From Bradyrhizobium icense (GTDB lineage Bacteria; Pseudomonadota; Alphaproteobacteria; Rhizobiales; Xanthobacteraceae), in the NCBI RefSeq assembly GCF_001693385.1, contig NZ_CP016428.1, forward strand, positions 2,108,001 to 2,172,000: a DNA stretch of 64,000 nucleotides, written 5' to 3'. The position numbers and the translations under genes were made by a program. Below are positions 45,580-54,993 of this stretch, piece after piece; position 1 is the first letter of the stretch; each line of letters opens with the position of its first letter. The notes beneath the pieces were generated by a model. That model worked only from the letters and a program-made list of their open reading frames with translations, was not told the origin of the DNA and did no database searches.

Positions 45580-47172
45580 CTAGGGAGCCGCAAACTGGAG
45601 TTCGAACGCGGCGCCCTTGTCGGATGGCAAGAGCCGGATCGATCCGCCGTGGCTGGTCATGATAGCCTGGACGATCGAGAGTCCCATTCCCGTGCCGCCG
45701 GTGTCGCGGCGCGTGGTGAAGAAGGCGTCGAAGATCTTCTCCCGGTTCGCTTCCGATATCGGATCGCCGTCATTGCTGACCGTCATTCTGACGGATCCAT
45801 TCTCCTCGACCGCTTCGAGCCGCACGCTCTTCGCGTTGTGGCGGATGGCGTTGTCGGTCAGATGCGACAGCACGATCAGCGCCTTTTCGCTGGACATGCC
45901 GATCGAGCGCTCAAGGTTGCCGGCTGCCTCGATCGCCCGCGTCGGGAATCGGCTCTTCAATCCGCCAATCACCTGCGACAGCTCGGTATGCTCGTTCTGA
46001 GGCGCGGCCTCGGCGCGCGCCAGTTCGCGTAAGCGCTGAGTCATGGCTTCGAGGCGCCCGGTGTCCCCCAGAATGTTCGATATGAAATTCTTCTGCTCCA
46101 TCCGCGTGAGAGTATCTGTCTTGCTTTCCAGGGAATCGAGCAGGAGTTCGGCGGCGCCCTTGATCGATGTCAACGGCGACTTCAGTTCGTGGGTAAGGTG
46201 CGCCGAGAAGGTCGCGATGTAGTCTGACCGCCGTGACAATTGTTCGGCCATGTCGAGGAAGCTGTGCGACAACTGGGCGAACTCGCGCGTGCCGTAATGG
46301 GCGAGCGGCTTGAATGCATCGCGGTCGCCACGGCTGATGCGCGCGGCGCGATCGACCAGCTCGCGCATCGGGCGGGTGATGGTTCGGGAGAAAACCAAGC
46401 CGATAATGACGGTCGCGAAAATAACCGCAAGTCCCGCCAGAATGAACTTGCCGCGTTCCTGATAGAGGTGATCGAAGATGTTGCTCGGGGTCCTCGACGT
46501 ATAGATCACGCCTGCGACGCGGTTGTTGACGATGACAGGCATTGCCGAGAACACGTGGACGCCGACGCCACGGCTGATCGAATAGATCGGAGGAGGCGGC
46601 TTGTCGGGTTTGCGGATCCGCAGGGCCGCCCGGTATTGTCCCTTGAGCGCTGTGGCTATCTCCTCGATATGGGCCAACGATTGGCCCACCTCGTCACGCC
46701 CGGCAATCACGACGCCGCGGGGATCGAGGATGCGGAAGCCAGCCAGCGTGACTTTCTGGGTTTCCCGGATGATCGGCATCAGCCGAGAGCCGATCTCGAC
46801 ATAGGGTTGCGATGCAGGTGCGCTTGCCGGAACTGCGTCAGGCCGCCGCCGAAGCAGGTCGGCGCCGGCGGCGAGATCGAGCGCGGGCCGGATCGGTGTA
46901 AGCTGGTCTTCCCTCTTAGATCGCACCTCGGGCGGAATTTCGGCACCCAGCGCAATGCCGGCACCCAGGCGGCTCTCCACTTCCCGCGCATAGACGGCCG
47001 CCAGCACCCGGCTTTGAGCGATCAGCTCGGCCTGGGTTTGGTGAATGAGCTGATTGTCATAGAGGCGGAAGAAGAACAGTCCAACCAGCGGTAAAGTCGC
47101 CGCAGCGGCGAGCGCGGCAAAAATGACTTGTCCCACCGACGGTCGCCATTTTTCAGCGCTGCGAGGCATCAT
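45580..47172 (-). CDS. sensor histidine kinase
   Basis: This is a 530-residue kinase starting at ATG 47172, which overlaps the regulator stop as ATGA. It has TM1 at residues ~15-40, a ~200-residue periplasmic domain of CreC-like style, TM2 at about 240-262 ('FILAGLAVIFATVIIGLVFS') and a HAMP linker. The dimerisation domain has phospho-acceptor His in 'HLTHELKSPLTSIKG'. The ATPase domain has N-box 'LTDNAIRHNAKS' and G-box 'GGTGMGLSIVQAI'. It probably senses an envelope signal and phosphorylates the partner at 47.2-47.9 kb. The ligand is unknown. Confidence 0.9.
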   Translation of the reverse strand: MMPRSAEKWRPSVGQVIFAALAAAATLPLVGLFFFRLYDNQLIHQTQAELIAQSRVLAAVYAREVESRLGAGIALGAEIPPEVRSKREDQLTPIRPALDLAAGADLLRRRPDAVPASAPASQPYVEIGSRLMPIIRETQKVTLAGFRILDPRGVVIAGRDEVGQSLAHIEEIATALKGQYRAALRIRKPDKPPPPIYSISRGVGVHVFSAMPVIVNNRVAGVIYTSRTPSNIFDHLYQERGKFILAGLAVIFATVIIGLVFSRTITRPMRELVDRAARISRGDRDAFKPLAHYGTREFAQLSHSFLDMAEQLSRRSDYIATFSAHLTHELKSPLTSIKGAAELLLDSLESKTDTLTRMEQKNFISNILGDTGRLEAMTQRLRELARAEAAPQNEHTELSQVIGGLKSRFPTRAIEAAGNLERSIGMSSEKALIVLSHLTDNAIRHNAKSVRLEAVEENGSVRMTVSNDGDPISEANREKIFDAFFTTRRDTGGTGMGLSIVQAIMTSHGGSIRLLPSDKGAAFELQFAAP

Positions 47173-47873
47173 GCCTGGAGCTCGCATCGCCCGAGCTTGA
47201 AGCCGACGCCGTGAATGGTTTCGATGACATTGTCGCAGTTCACGGCAGACAGCTTGGCGCGGATATTGCGGATGTGGCTGTCGATGGTGCGATCCGACAC
47301 CTGGATGTTGAGCTGATAGGCGGCGCTCATGATCTGCTCGCGGCTGAAAACGAGCGTCGGCCGTGTCAGGAATGCCCGGAGGATTCCAAACTCGATGGCC
47401 GTCAGGCGCAGCGGCTTGCCCGCAAACTCGGCAATATGCTGAGCAGGATCGACGGACAACTTGCCTTGCGACAGCGGGGCCGTGGACGCCTTTGCATCCT
47501 GCCCGCGTGACGTGATGCGACGCAGGATGACGTTTACCCGTGCTACGAGTTCGCGCGGGCTGAAGGGTTTGGTGACATAATCGTCTCCGCCGATCTCCAG
47601 GCCCAGTACGCGATCGATCTCATCGTCGCGCGCGGAGAGAAACAGGATCGGTACGTCCGAGGTCTTTCTGATTTCGCGGCAGACATCCAGGCCGTCGAAT
47701 TCCGGCATGCCGATATCCAGAATGATCAGATCCGGCTTGTCGGCGGCGAAGCGGGTCAACGCCTCCTTGCCGTCGCGCGCCTCGAAGACGGTCATTCCAG
47801 CCTTCTTCAGTGCAACACGGATGACCTCGCGTATATGCAGGTCGTCGTCAACGATGAGGATGCGGTGCGTCAA
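47169..47873 (-). CDS. OmpR-family response regulator
   Basis: This is a 234-residue regulator. I choose TTG 47873 because GGGAGAGA lies just upstream and the receiver domain starts at once (LTHRILIVDDDLHIREVI). The acceptor Asp is in 'PDLIILDIGMP', and the Lys is in 'YVTKPFSPREL'. The C-terminal winged helix includes 'TAIEFGILRAFLTRP' and 'DSHIRNIRAKL'. A start further upstream would add a ~25-residue Arg-rich stretch. It is co-operonic with the kinase and the DUF4173-like gene. Confidence 0.9.
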   Translation of the reverse strand: MTHRILIVDDDLHIREVIRVALKKAGMTVFEARDGKEALTRFAADKPDLIILDIGMPEFDGLDVCREIRKTSDVPILFLSARDDEIDRVLGLEIGGDDYVTKPFSPRELVARVNVILRRITSRGQDAKASTAPLSQGKLSVDPAQHIAEFAGKPLRLTAIEFGILRAFLTRPTLVFSREQIMSAAYQLNIQVSDRTIDSHIRNIRAKLSAVNCDNVIETIHGVGFKLGRCELQA

Positions 47874-47907
47874 ACGTCTCTCCCGGCGCAATCGGCTTGC
47901 AGTCGAA

Positions 47908-49398
47908 CTAACCTGCGGTCGAACTCTTTGGTTGGGTTTCCAGGACACGCTGGAGGCGCCAGTGCCGAAAGCCCCAGGAGCGCCAGGAAGCCGTTTCCTT
48001 CTTTTGCTGTTCTACAAGGCAACTACGGCGGGAAACAAGGGCCGGATCGAACCCGCGAAGGGCGATGGCCCGGTCGATGGCAGGCAAGGCCTGCGGCCCG
48101 AGGGACACCAGATAGTTCATGTCGATCCATACTCCCTTGCCGCCGGCTTCGCGGCTATGGCTGACATTGTAGTCGGCGATGATGGCCGCAAAATTCACCA
48201 GCGAGCAGACGTAGAGCGTTGCCGTCAGGGCGATGAGGTTGGCGCGGATCAGCCAATCATTCGAGCGGTTGAGAGCGATCCGAGCGACGATGAGCACAAG
48301 GCCCACCGCGACGAGCACCATCCAGATGAAAGCCGCGATGCGCCACCAGGTCAGCAGATAGATTTGAACATAGAGATCGAGGCGCAGGATCGACGACATC
48401 ACCAGCAGCACATTCTGCGCCACCCATAGATAGACCAGCGGCCGTATCACTTTCGATTGCTCGGCCGGCCCGCCAGGCCTCATGGCGGCCAGGACGAAAC
48501 CTGCTGCCAATAACGCCGTGACAATCAGCGGATAGGCGCCTCGATGGGCGTAGGAGGCGTAGCTGATATCGGAAGGGAGAGTCGCATTACCCCAGAGATA
48601 GGCCACGTCAAGAACGGTTTGGACGGCGAATAGCAGATTGAACAGGATCAGCGAACGCAGGATCGTTGCAACGCCGAAGAAGTCGTTTTGGCGGGACGGC
48701 ATTCCCTGCGCCAGTGCCGCCGCTTCAGCCAAACCAGCCGGCATCTGCCGCGTGGCGCTCCACCGTACGTGGATAAAGGGCCATACGATCGACAGCGCCA
48801 CAATCCAAAACAGTACGCGTCCGAGGCTGACGTAAGAAGCCGTGTTACCCGGGTTCAGCAGGCTGATCCATTTCTCGAGCAATGGATTGGCCGATACCAG
48901 CAGAAACACGAAGATGCCGCCGAGAGCTATGGGAATGAGCCACACGGCAAAGCCGGTCTTCAGTGACGGCAGATTGAATGCGCCGATGGCATCGCGGAGA
49001 AATCTGAACGGGCCGACCAGATAGAGGTCGCACAGCGCTGCCGCTCGTTCGGCGAGACTATGTCGATCGCGATTGGTTGTCAGCAGGAGGCCCAGGCCGA
49101 GAGCCAGCACCATGAAGGTCAGGGACGCGACGTTGAATTCCTCGATAGCGGGGACAAGGGCGATCAGCAGGAGAGTGCCAGCCTTGAGCGTCTGCTTTCG
49201 GTTCAAAGTGGCGAGGTTGGCGAGCAGCGAGCCGCAGGCTACGGCGACCGCAAAGATGGCGGCCGATATTCCAATGCCGTGTCCATAGAACAGCCAGTCG
49301 GCCAGCGCAGCAAGTGCAAGAACGATTGCTGCTTTGGCGGCAAAGGTGCCTTCCTGAGCGGAGCCGAGATTAGACGCCGGCGCGGTGAAATCGACCAT
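47908..49398 (-). CDS. DUF4173/DUF4153-like polytopic membrane protein
   Basis: This is a 496-residue protein starting at ATG 49398. About twelve hydrophobic helices fill the length, ending in a soluble ~60-residue tail ('WIDMNYLVSLGPQALPAIDR'). Family members have no known reaction. It ends 34 bp before the response regulator, so the three genes form an operon. The membrane protein may be the signal source or a target of the two-component pair (inference). Confidence 0.72.
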   Translation of the reverse strand: MVDFTAPASNLGSAQEGTFAAKAAIVLALAALADWLFYGHGIGISAAIFAVAVACGSLLANLATLNRKQTLKAGTLLLIALVPAIEEFNVASLTFMVLALGLGLLLTTNRDRHSLAERAAALCDLYLVGPFRFLRDAIGAFNLPSLKTGFAVWLIPIALGGIFVFLLVSANPLLEKWISLLNPGNTASYVSLGRVLFWIVALSIVWPFIHVRWSATRQMPAGLAEAAALAQGMPSRQNDFFGVATILRSLILFNLLFAVQTVLDVAYLWGNATLPSDISYASYAHRGAYPLIVTALLAAGFVLAAMRPGGPAEQSKVIRPLVYLWVAQNVLLVMSSILRLDLYVQIYLLTWWRIAAFIWMVLVAVGLVLIVARIALNRSNDWLIRANLIALTATLYVCSLVNFAAIIADYNVSHSREAGGKGVWIDMNYLVSLGPQALPAIDRAIALRGFDPALVSRRSCLVEQQKKETASWRSWGFRHWRLQRVLETQPKSSTAG

Positions 49399-49692
49399 TA
49401 TTGCGTTACCTGTCTGGATTGGAAAATTGCAAACCATTGCCGGCGCGGGGCGCTCGCATAGCCACCAACCGTCGTTAGCTAGTCTTGTGGGAACGGGCAT
49501 TCGATGATCGCCATTGATTTGCTTGACGGACTATCCAGCGCCGCTGTGCAATTGCTTGGAGCGCCGTCTGCAAGAGTTCAGGATTTCTATGCAGTTTCCG
49601 TGCAGTCGCGCTTATGCGCTCGCCTCGGCGAAGCAAGTTTGATACGGGCAATGGTCTCGTTCTGCCTTCTCGCGTAACCGCCATCGATCTTC

Positions 49693-50994
49693 ATGAAAAT
49701 TCTCAAACGTATTGGCCTCATCCTGGTCTGGCTCGCTGGAGCCATCTTCGTGTTTGCGGCAGCCAACAAGAACGACCCCTATCTGATTTCGCTGCGCGGG
49801 CCCGGAAATATCGTTTTGGCCACGGTGAGCATCGTTGTTGCTGTCATCCTCATCCGCTGCGGTTATTGGAGAAGGGGCGTCGCAGGGAGGACGCTCATCC
49901 TGCTGTGGTGCCTGCCTTCGCTATCGATGCTCGGTGCGCATGCTTCGTTTGAATGGCGCAAGCAACGCGTTCTGCAGGCCGACGCTGCACAGGTGCAAAG
50001 CCTTGGACGGCATTTTATCGTTGGCTACTCGTCATTCACCGAGGTGGCTGTTCTTGCCGGGAAGGGGCTGATCGCGGGCATCTACATCACGAAGCATAAT
50101 GTCGCCGGATCGTCGGCAGCGCGCCTGAAAGACGAGATCTCGGCGCTGCAGGCAAAGCGGCGCGCTGCCGGCCTGCCGCCGCTGATCGTTGCGGCCGACC
50201 AGGAAGGCGGCATCGTATCGCATCTGGCGCCGCCTTTGACCAAGCTGCCGGCGCTATCGACGCTTGCGAGCCTGGCCCCGGATGTGCGCGCCGAGAAAGC
50301 AGAGGCATTCGGGCGCATCCACGGGCACGAGCTGGCGGCGCTCGGTGTCACCCTGAATCTTGCGCCGGTGCTGGATTTGCGACCCGAACTGAAGCGCAAC
50401 CGGTTCGACTTCAACACGTTGATCGGCCGCCGCGCGATTTCCGATGATCCGGCGGTGGTCGCCGAGGTCGCGCGAGCTTATGTGAGCGGCCTCGAAGCCT
50501 CCGGCGTCGGAGCTGCCGTGAAGCATTTTCCGGGGCTCGGCCGCGTGCGAGCCGATACCCATCATTTCAGCGCCGACTTGGATACGCCTCTCGATGAACT
50601 CGAAGCGTCCGACTGGATTCCGTTCAGGAAGGTGCTGGCCGGTTCGAAAGCGCAACTGATGATCGGGCATGTAACGCTGACGTCCGTCGATCCGGACCGC
50701 GCCGCGTCGCATTCCAAACTGGTCGTCGACGGCATCATTCGCAAGAAATGGAAGTATCAAGGTGTCGTCATGACCGACGACCTCGTGATGGGGGCAATCT
50801 ATCAACGCGATGTCTGTACTGCAGTGGTCGATTCGCTCAATGCCGGCGTCGATCTGCTGCTGGTTGCCTTCGACGGCGCGCAGTTCCATCGCATCTTTAC
50901 TTGCGCCATGGCGGCCTCGGCCGAGGGAAAGCTCGACGCCGGCATATTGAGCGATAGTGAGATGCGGCTAAAAGGGGCTTTCCCCGCGGATTGA
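49693..50994 (+). CDS. glycoside hydrolase family 3 (NagZ-like), membrane-anchored
   Basis: This is a 433-residue protein. Two or three N-terminal hydrophobic helices (about residues 8-25, 38-55, 62-78) are followed by a GH3 N-domain. It has 'PPLIVAADQEGGIVSHL', 'KHFPGLGRVRADTHH' (His general acid region; the usual KHFPGHG has L here) and 'GVVMTDDLVMGAI' with the nucleophile Asp. The layout matches NagZ-type beta-N-acetylhexosaminidases. The membrane anchor is unusual for cytoplasmic NagZ and implies action at the envelope. Confidence 0.82.
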   Translation: MKILKRIGLILVWLAGAIFVFAAANKNDPYLISLRGPGNIVLATVSIVVAVILIRCGYWRRGVAGRTLILLWCLPSLSMLGAHASFEWRKQRVLQADAAQVQSLGRHFIVGYSSFTEVAVLAGKGLIAGIYITKHNVAGSSAARLKDEISALQAKRRAAGLPPLIVAADQEGGIVSHLAPPLTKLPALSTLASLAPDVRAEKAEAFGRIHGHELAALGVTLNLAPVLDLRPELKRNRFDFNTLIGRRAISDDPAVVAEVARAYVSGLEASGVGAAVKHFPGLGRVRADTHHFSADLDTPLDELEASDWIPFRKVLAGSKAQLMIGHVTLTSVDPDRAASHSKLVVDGIIRKKWKYQGVVMTDDLVMGAIYQRDVCTAVVDSLNAGVDLLLVAFDGAQFHRIFTCAMAASAEGKLDAGILSDSEMRLKGAFPAD

Positions 50995-51034
50995 GAGGAC
51001 GGCCGGCGACGGTGCGACGAGGAACCAGCGCGAA

Positions 51035-52220
51035 CTACTTTGCAAACCGGCCTTGCTCCGATAGTCCCTTCATTGCATGAGCTCGGAAAGCGGGCTTGTG
51101 GTCCTGCCGTTTCGACCACGACACGTAGTAGGCTACGCCTGTCATGATTGAAATCCCGGTAACGCTGACCAGGACGTGCATGACGAGTAAATCCGGGCCA
51201 GTGATCAGAACGAGATGTCCGGCAAACGAAAGAAACACGCCGGTACAAAAGACCGCCAGCCATTCCTGGCCGCACGTGATGACCGGCTGCAACACCTGCC
51301 ATCGGAATCCGGGCCAGTCTCGCGGCACTATGTAGGCAAAGAGAAAAGCCAGTGCGAGAAAGTGAAGGACCCTGTGCGGGGCCAGATTTTCCTTGTCGTT
51401 GGGTAAAAAGACTGTGCGCAGGAACTCCGGAACGATACCGGCCTGGGGAAATTTCGCTGCCATGGTCACCGCAAGGGCAAAGAGAAGGTACAGCCACGCA
51501 GCGGCGCGCAGGATCGGAAGCTCCTGAAGCGTACGCAGGCTGCGCATCCGATTCACACCGCCTAGGGCAAACCAGGCGCCGAGCGCAAACAGGAGTTGCC
51601 AGCAGAATGGGTTGAGGTACCACTTTCCATCGGGGAACGAAGACAGATTCCAGTCGAATTGGCGAGCTGCGACGTAAAGGCCAATCGAGCCCGCCATCGT
51701 GACGTTCGGTCGGCGCACCATGCCGAACAGAACGAGCGGGAAGATCGCCATCAGCACGATGAACAGTTGCAGAACATCAAGGTTGAGCGGCTTGGCTTGA
51801 AGCAGCAGGCCGTGAATCAGCGTTCGGATCGTATGGTCGACGATCCCGGTAACGTTGAACTCGGCGATCAGTTCTGGTGCGCGGGACCTGCGCGACGTAT
51901 CCGATCAGTTCGATGTAGATCACGAACAAGACGACATAGGCAGCGTAAAGCTGCCACAGACGCTTGAAGATGCGGGTTGCGGTCACGACAAAACCGCGCT
52001 CAAGCATCATCCTTCCATAGAGGATTGCGGCAGTATAGCCGCCGATGAACACGAACAGATCGGTGGCGCCGCTGAAGCCGAAATTGCGCATGGTCAGCAG
52101 GCTCACCGCATTGTGCGGGACGTGATCCAGAAAGAGAAACCAGGCCGCGATACCAAGCAGGAGACAGAGTCGGAGATCGCGGTCGCGCGCGGCGAGCTCG
52201 GCCTTCATTGACGGATACAT
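51035..52220 (-). pseudogene. opgC: opgC (OpgC-family acyltransferase-like membrane protein), frameshifted
   Basis: Two frames together make one OpgC protein. The 5' part from ATG 52220 encodes 'LLGIAAWFLFLDHVPHNAVS' and further helices up to 'ELIGYVAQV'. It then leaves frame near 51885. The other frame continues with 'ELIAEFNVTGIVDHTIRTLI' and the remaining helices to 51035. A single missing base restores a full-length protein of about 395 residues. OpgC decorates osmoregulated periplasmic glucans with succinyl groups. Either the gene is inactive here or the base was lost in sequencing. Confidence 0.8.
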
Positions 52221-52367
52221 TTTTGGCTAAGAACTTTGCATGTCGGAGGAAGCGAATCGCGAATCTAGTGCGATTGTCCGCCCAGTCGGAATAGACTTTG
52301 CGTGAAGAATAATTAAGCAAGTTGTCGGCGATTGAAGCCCGTCGAACGATCACAATGTTTTGAGGGA

Positions 52368-52395
52368 AGAGCGTGACCGAACGTGATCACGCTCT
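52368..52395. repeat. inverted repeat at the 3' end of a decayed gene
   Basis: AGAGCGTGA and TCACGCTCT form a perfect 9-bp stem with a 10-base loop. The right arm includes the stop codon of the remnant described next. There is no T-run on either side, so a terminator role is doubtful. Confidence 0.4.
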
Positions 52396-52700
52396 CTCGT
52401 GCTTGCGCAGATCGCGGACGTGATCGAAATGGCTGGCCTGTAGACCAGCGCCCGTCGCGCCGATTTCGGGAAGGGCCGCCTCGCTCAGAATGTCGGCCGT
52501 GATATCTTCGACCGAGCAATCCGCGATTTCATGGACGAAGCTGATATTGCGGTATTCACCCGACGCGACCGGGAGACGACGACCTTGCGTCTGGTGATTT
52601 GCGGATCGACGATGGCCTCGCGACCGCGGCGGCCGTTAGTCGATCATCACGACGAAATACTGCGTGCTGACGGTCCGGCCCCATACCGGGCATATGATCG
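52387..52700 (-). pseudogene. multiply frameshifted remnant of a small unknown gene
   Basis: On the minus strand three frame segments line up in order: 'PVWGRTVSTQYFVVMID', then 'GRRGREAIVDPQITRRKVVV', then 'GEYRNISFVHEIADCSVEDI' on to 'HFDHVRDLRKHERA' and a stop. Each segment has coding-like composition, and they join by small indels. It looks like one protein of about 100 residues. I do not know its function. Confidence 0.55.
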
Positions 52701-52784
52701 ATAGTGCAGGCGCAAAGCAGAAATCGACCCACGGCGGCTACCTTGATGCCGGCAGAGCCGATTCGGAATTCGCAACGGCGATTG

Positions 52785-53420
52785 CTATTTATCCGGCGTG
52801 CGTCGTCCGGTCGCCTTTATCGCCTTGCGAGCCCGCGCCGCCTTGTTCCGCAGTCGTTCGATCTGGCCCCTCGGCAGGGTGACGCAGATCTCGCCGATCC
52901 ATTCCAACTTTACGCCGATGATCGGCTTGGCATTGAAGCTCGTCAGGTTGACCAACGCAGGGGATTTTCCGCGCTCGATCGTCTTCAGATAGCGCTCGCC
53001 GGTTTTCAGGCGAACCGCGGCTTCCTCTCCGTAGAAGCTCGACAGCGGATGGCGCTGTTCGCGATAGACCACGATAACATCGCCATTCTCGTACTTTGGT
53101 AGCATAGAGTCGCCGGCCACCTCGAAGGCGATGGTTTCTTCCGCGATCGGGAAAGGCAACTCGATTTCGCCGAGGCCTTCCGGCGGCACCTGCTCGTGTT
53201 CCGGCTCGATTGAGGCGCCGGCGCCGACGCGGCCCATGATCGGCACCGAGTTCAGTTCGAGATATTCCATGATCGGCGCGATTTCGGATGCCTTGATCAG
53301 GCGGATCCCGGAAAGAATTTCAGAAACCGCGCCGGGGCGAACGCCCATCGCGGCCGCCAGCCCACCCTTGGTCTTGCCCGGCTTTTCCAGGCCTCGCTCG
53401 ATCAACTTGATGTCCAGCAT
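52785..53420 (-). CDS. XRE/S24 LexA-like (phage-type) repressor
   Basis: This is a 211-residue protein. An N-terminal helix-turn-helix ('GGLAAAMGVRPGAVSEILSG') is followed by an S24 peptidase domain with catalytic Ser in 'EVAGDSMLPKYENGD' and Lys in 'RLKTGERYLKTI'. The cleavage-site-like segment is 'IMGRVGAGA'. Such cI-like repressors are inactivated by RecA-stimulated self-cleavage and control prophages or integrative elements. Operator-like repeats lie directly upstream, with a small gene divergent. Confidence 0.88.
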   Translation of the reverse strand: MLDIKLIERGLEKPGKTKGGLAAAMGVRPGAVSEILSGIRLIKASEIAPIMEYLELNSVPIMGRVGAGASIEPEHEQVPPEGLGEIELPFPIAEETIAFEVAGDSMLPKYENGDVIVVYREQRHPLSSFYGEEAAVRLKTGERYLKTIERGKSPALVNLTSFNAKPIIGVKLEWIGEICVTLPRGQIERLRNKAARARKAIKATGRRTPDK

Positions 53421-53429
53421 GTCACACCT

Positions 53430-53504
53430 TTTCCCGAATTTCGGAAACGATAGCAGTTCCGATTATCCGAAATCAAGCTTGACTTCAATTTCGGAATATC
53501 AGAA
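53430..53504. promoter_or_regulatory. operator cluster between the S24 repressor and a divergent small gene
   Basis: Two 15-bp sites match TTCnGAnnnTCnGAA exactly: 53457-53471 and 53490-53504, with centres 33 bp apart (about three helical turns). A third, looser palindrome (TTTCCCGAATTTCGGAAA, 53430-53447) overlaps the repressor side. The arrangement resembles phage OR regions read in both directions. Confidence 0.65.
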
Positions 53505-53575
53505 ATTGCCTGTGGGAGGCGTCGGGCGGAGTTGGAGCGGGACAACAATCGTCTCGCGCGACGGAGAAGCTTGCC

Positions 53576-53707
53576 ATGTCAGATAAGTTGTCAGTCCATT
53601 TGTGGGGCATGAGTGCCAACGCGGAAGGTCAGCTAGCCATCGCCGCAATTTTAGTCATCGTGCTCATAGTCGCCATCCTAGCCGTAATTGCCCTGCCGCG
53701 GGCCTAA
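53576..53707 (+). CDS. 43-residue single-pass membrane protein divergent from the repressor
   Basis: ATG 53576 has CGGAGAAG just upstream. The product starts MSDKLSVHLWGMSANAEGQL. One very hydrophobic helix (AIAAILVIVLIVAILAVIAL) ends in PRA. It occupies the cro position opposite the S24 repressor and would be repressed through the shared operators. No family is recognised; topology recalls small phage or toxin-like membrane peptides. Confidence 0.45.
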   Translation: MSDKLSVHLWGMSANAEGQLAIAAILVIVLIVAILAVIALPRA

Positions 53708-53892
53708 ACCTTAAAGTTGCATCCCACTGGTCCACGCGCGTTGGCTTCATCGCGACCGAGGCCCAGAGCCGGTCGATGGCCACGGTCAAGAATGCCCTTC
53801 ACCAGACGTTGAGCTCGCGCCCGTTGCTCTTGCAGGTGCTCTGGCCTGATCATGACGTCACCTCAGGCTATAAGATTTGAAGCAAATCGCTT

Positions 53893-54246
53893 TCATTCCG
53901 GCGATACACAATCGTTGGTCAAACGGGAAGTAACTTTCTGTGAGCAGGCTTGTAAACTCAGATAGTTAGCTTGATGTCCGCGCTTCAAGTTGAATCTGGA
54001 ACCACAACAGAAACTACAAGGCGGTCTTCCGATAGCTTTCAGATTAGCTCCGTACTTGTATCCTAAAATCATCCAGGTCTCTTCCGGCGGCCAGCAGTTC
54101 GCGTACCCAGCCTGGCTGATTGCCTTATCCTGCGCATGTCTCGAGGAGTTGCTGGATTGCAGACTTGATGCGATCGGCGTGCTTTCCGACTTGTTCGTTT
54201 CAGGCAACGGCACACAAGCGACTGTAACTCTGTTACCACATCGCAT
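53893..54246 (-). CDS. uncertain Cys-containing ORF
   Basis: This is a 117-residue frame in a locally AT-richer stretch, downstream of the nuclease remnant on the same strand. It has several Cys ('PPCSFCCGSRF') and a segment 'ETWMILGYKYGANLKAIGRP'. The opposite strand is also open over much of it. No domain or ribosome binding site is convincing. Confidence 0.25.
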   Translation of the reverse strand: MRCGNRVTVACVPLPETNKSESTPIASSLQSSNSSRHAQDKAISQAGYANCWPPEETWMILGYKYGANLKAIGRPPCSFCCGSRFNLKRGHQANYLSLQACSQKVTSRLTNDCVSPE

Positions 54247-54406
54247 CAGTTTCGCATCTTTGTGTGCGCTTCGTTACCGACTCTGTTGCCGGGATTTGTA
54301 AGGGTCTTCTGCGCGGTATCAAAGCAGCGGTGGCGGTTGCGGGCTCGTTCGAGGAACCTCCAAGCCTCAAACGAGTCCGCTCGCGCGCCATCGGCAGGGC
54401 AAAATT

Positions 54407-54920
54407 TCAACACCAAGGGCGCGGGAGTTGGACAATTTGTAGTGCTGCATGCAAAGCGAACTGCCGAGCCTTCATTGATCAAAGTCGATCCGACATCTAC
54501 GCCATTTACTCGAAGAGTGCCGCAGCGGCGGCCGAAGTTACAAACGTTTGTTCCTTCCGTACCGGGCGCGCACGAACAGGCAAACTTGCTCAAAGTCTGA
54601 TCGTCCGTTGCTAACCATTTCGCGGAGCCTCTGCTTGGCAGCCTCACCTTTTTGGCGCTCCGCTTCGCATCTGGCTCGGCTTTCTGTTTCTGGGGCGTTG
54701 AAACGAGACGAACATTCGGCTTACCGTCCTCTAAGCTGATGGTGTCGCCGTCGATCACGCGTACCGAAATGGACGCCGGGCTCGGGACGGCCAGTGCGGA
54801 TTTCAGCTTCGGCCACGGAGTTGACTTCTGAGCGGCCAAGGAGCCCAACAATGCGCAGACAAAGACGAGTCCAGCAAAGTAACGCCACATACGCTTTCGC
54901 GGCCTCGCATCGACAATCAT
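54407..54920 (-). pseudogene. thermonuclease-like (SNase) gene broken by frameshifts
   Basis: From ATG 54920 a membrane/signal segment and 'VRVIDGDTISLEDGKPNVRL' (the SNase start with the metal-binding Asp) are in frame. The next part, 'FNAPETESRARCEAERQKGE' on to 'GRSDFEQV', is in another frame. 'ACSCAPGTEGTNVCNFGRRC' is back in the first frame, and 'WC-stop' in a third. At least three small indels are needed, so the nuclease is inactive as it stands. A 265-residue frame spans the region only because two of the shifts compensate. Confidence 0.7.
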
Positions 54921-54993
54921 TTTGAACCGCCTCGGATCGGTCCTTTTTGTTTGACGAAAATTTGTAGATGTTGTCGGACATCGCCTATCATTA

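Noticed and set aside
53990..54301. A forward 103-residue frame in the AT-richer part of the island
   Set aside because: It has no ribosome binding site and no recognisable domain, and its start is internal to a better reverse frame that is itself doubtful.
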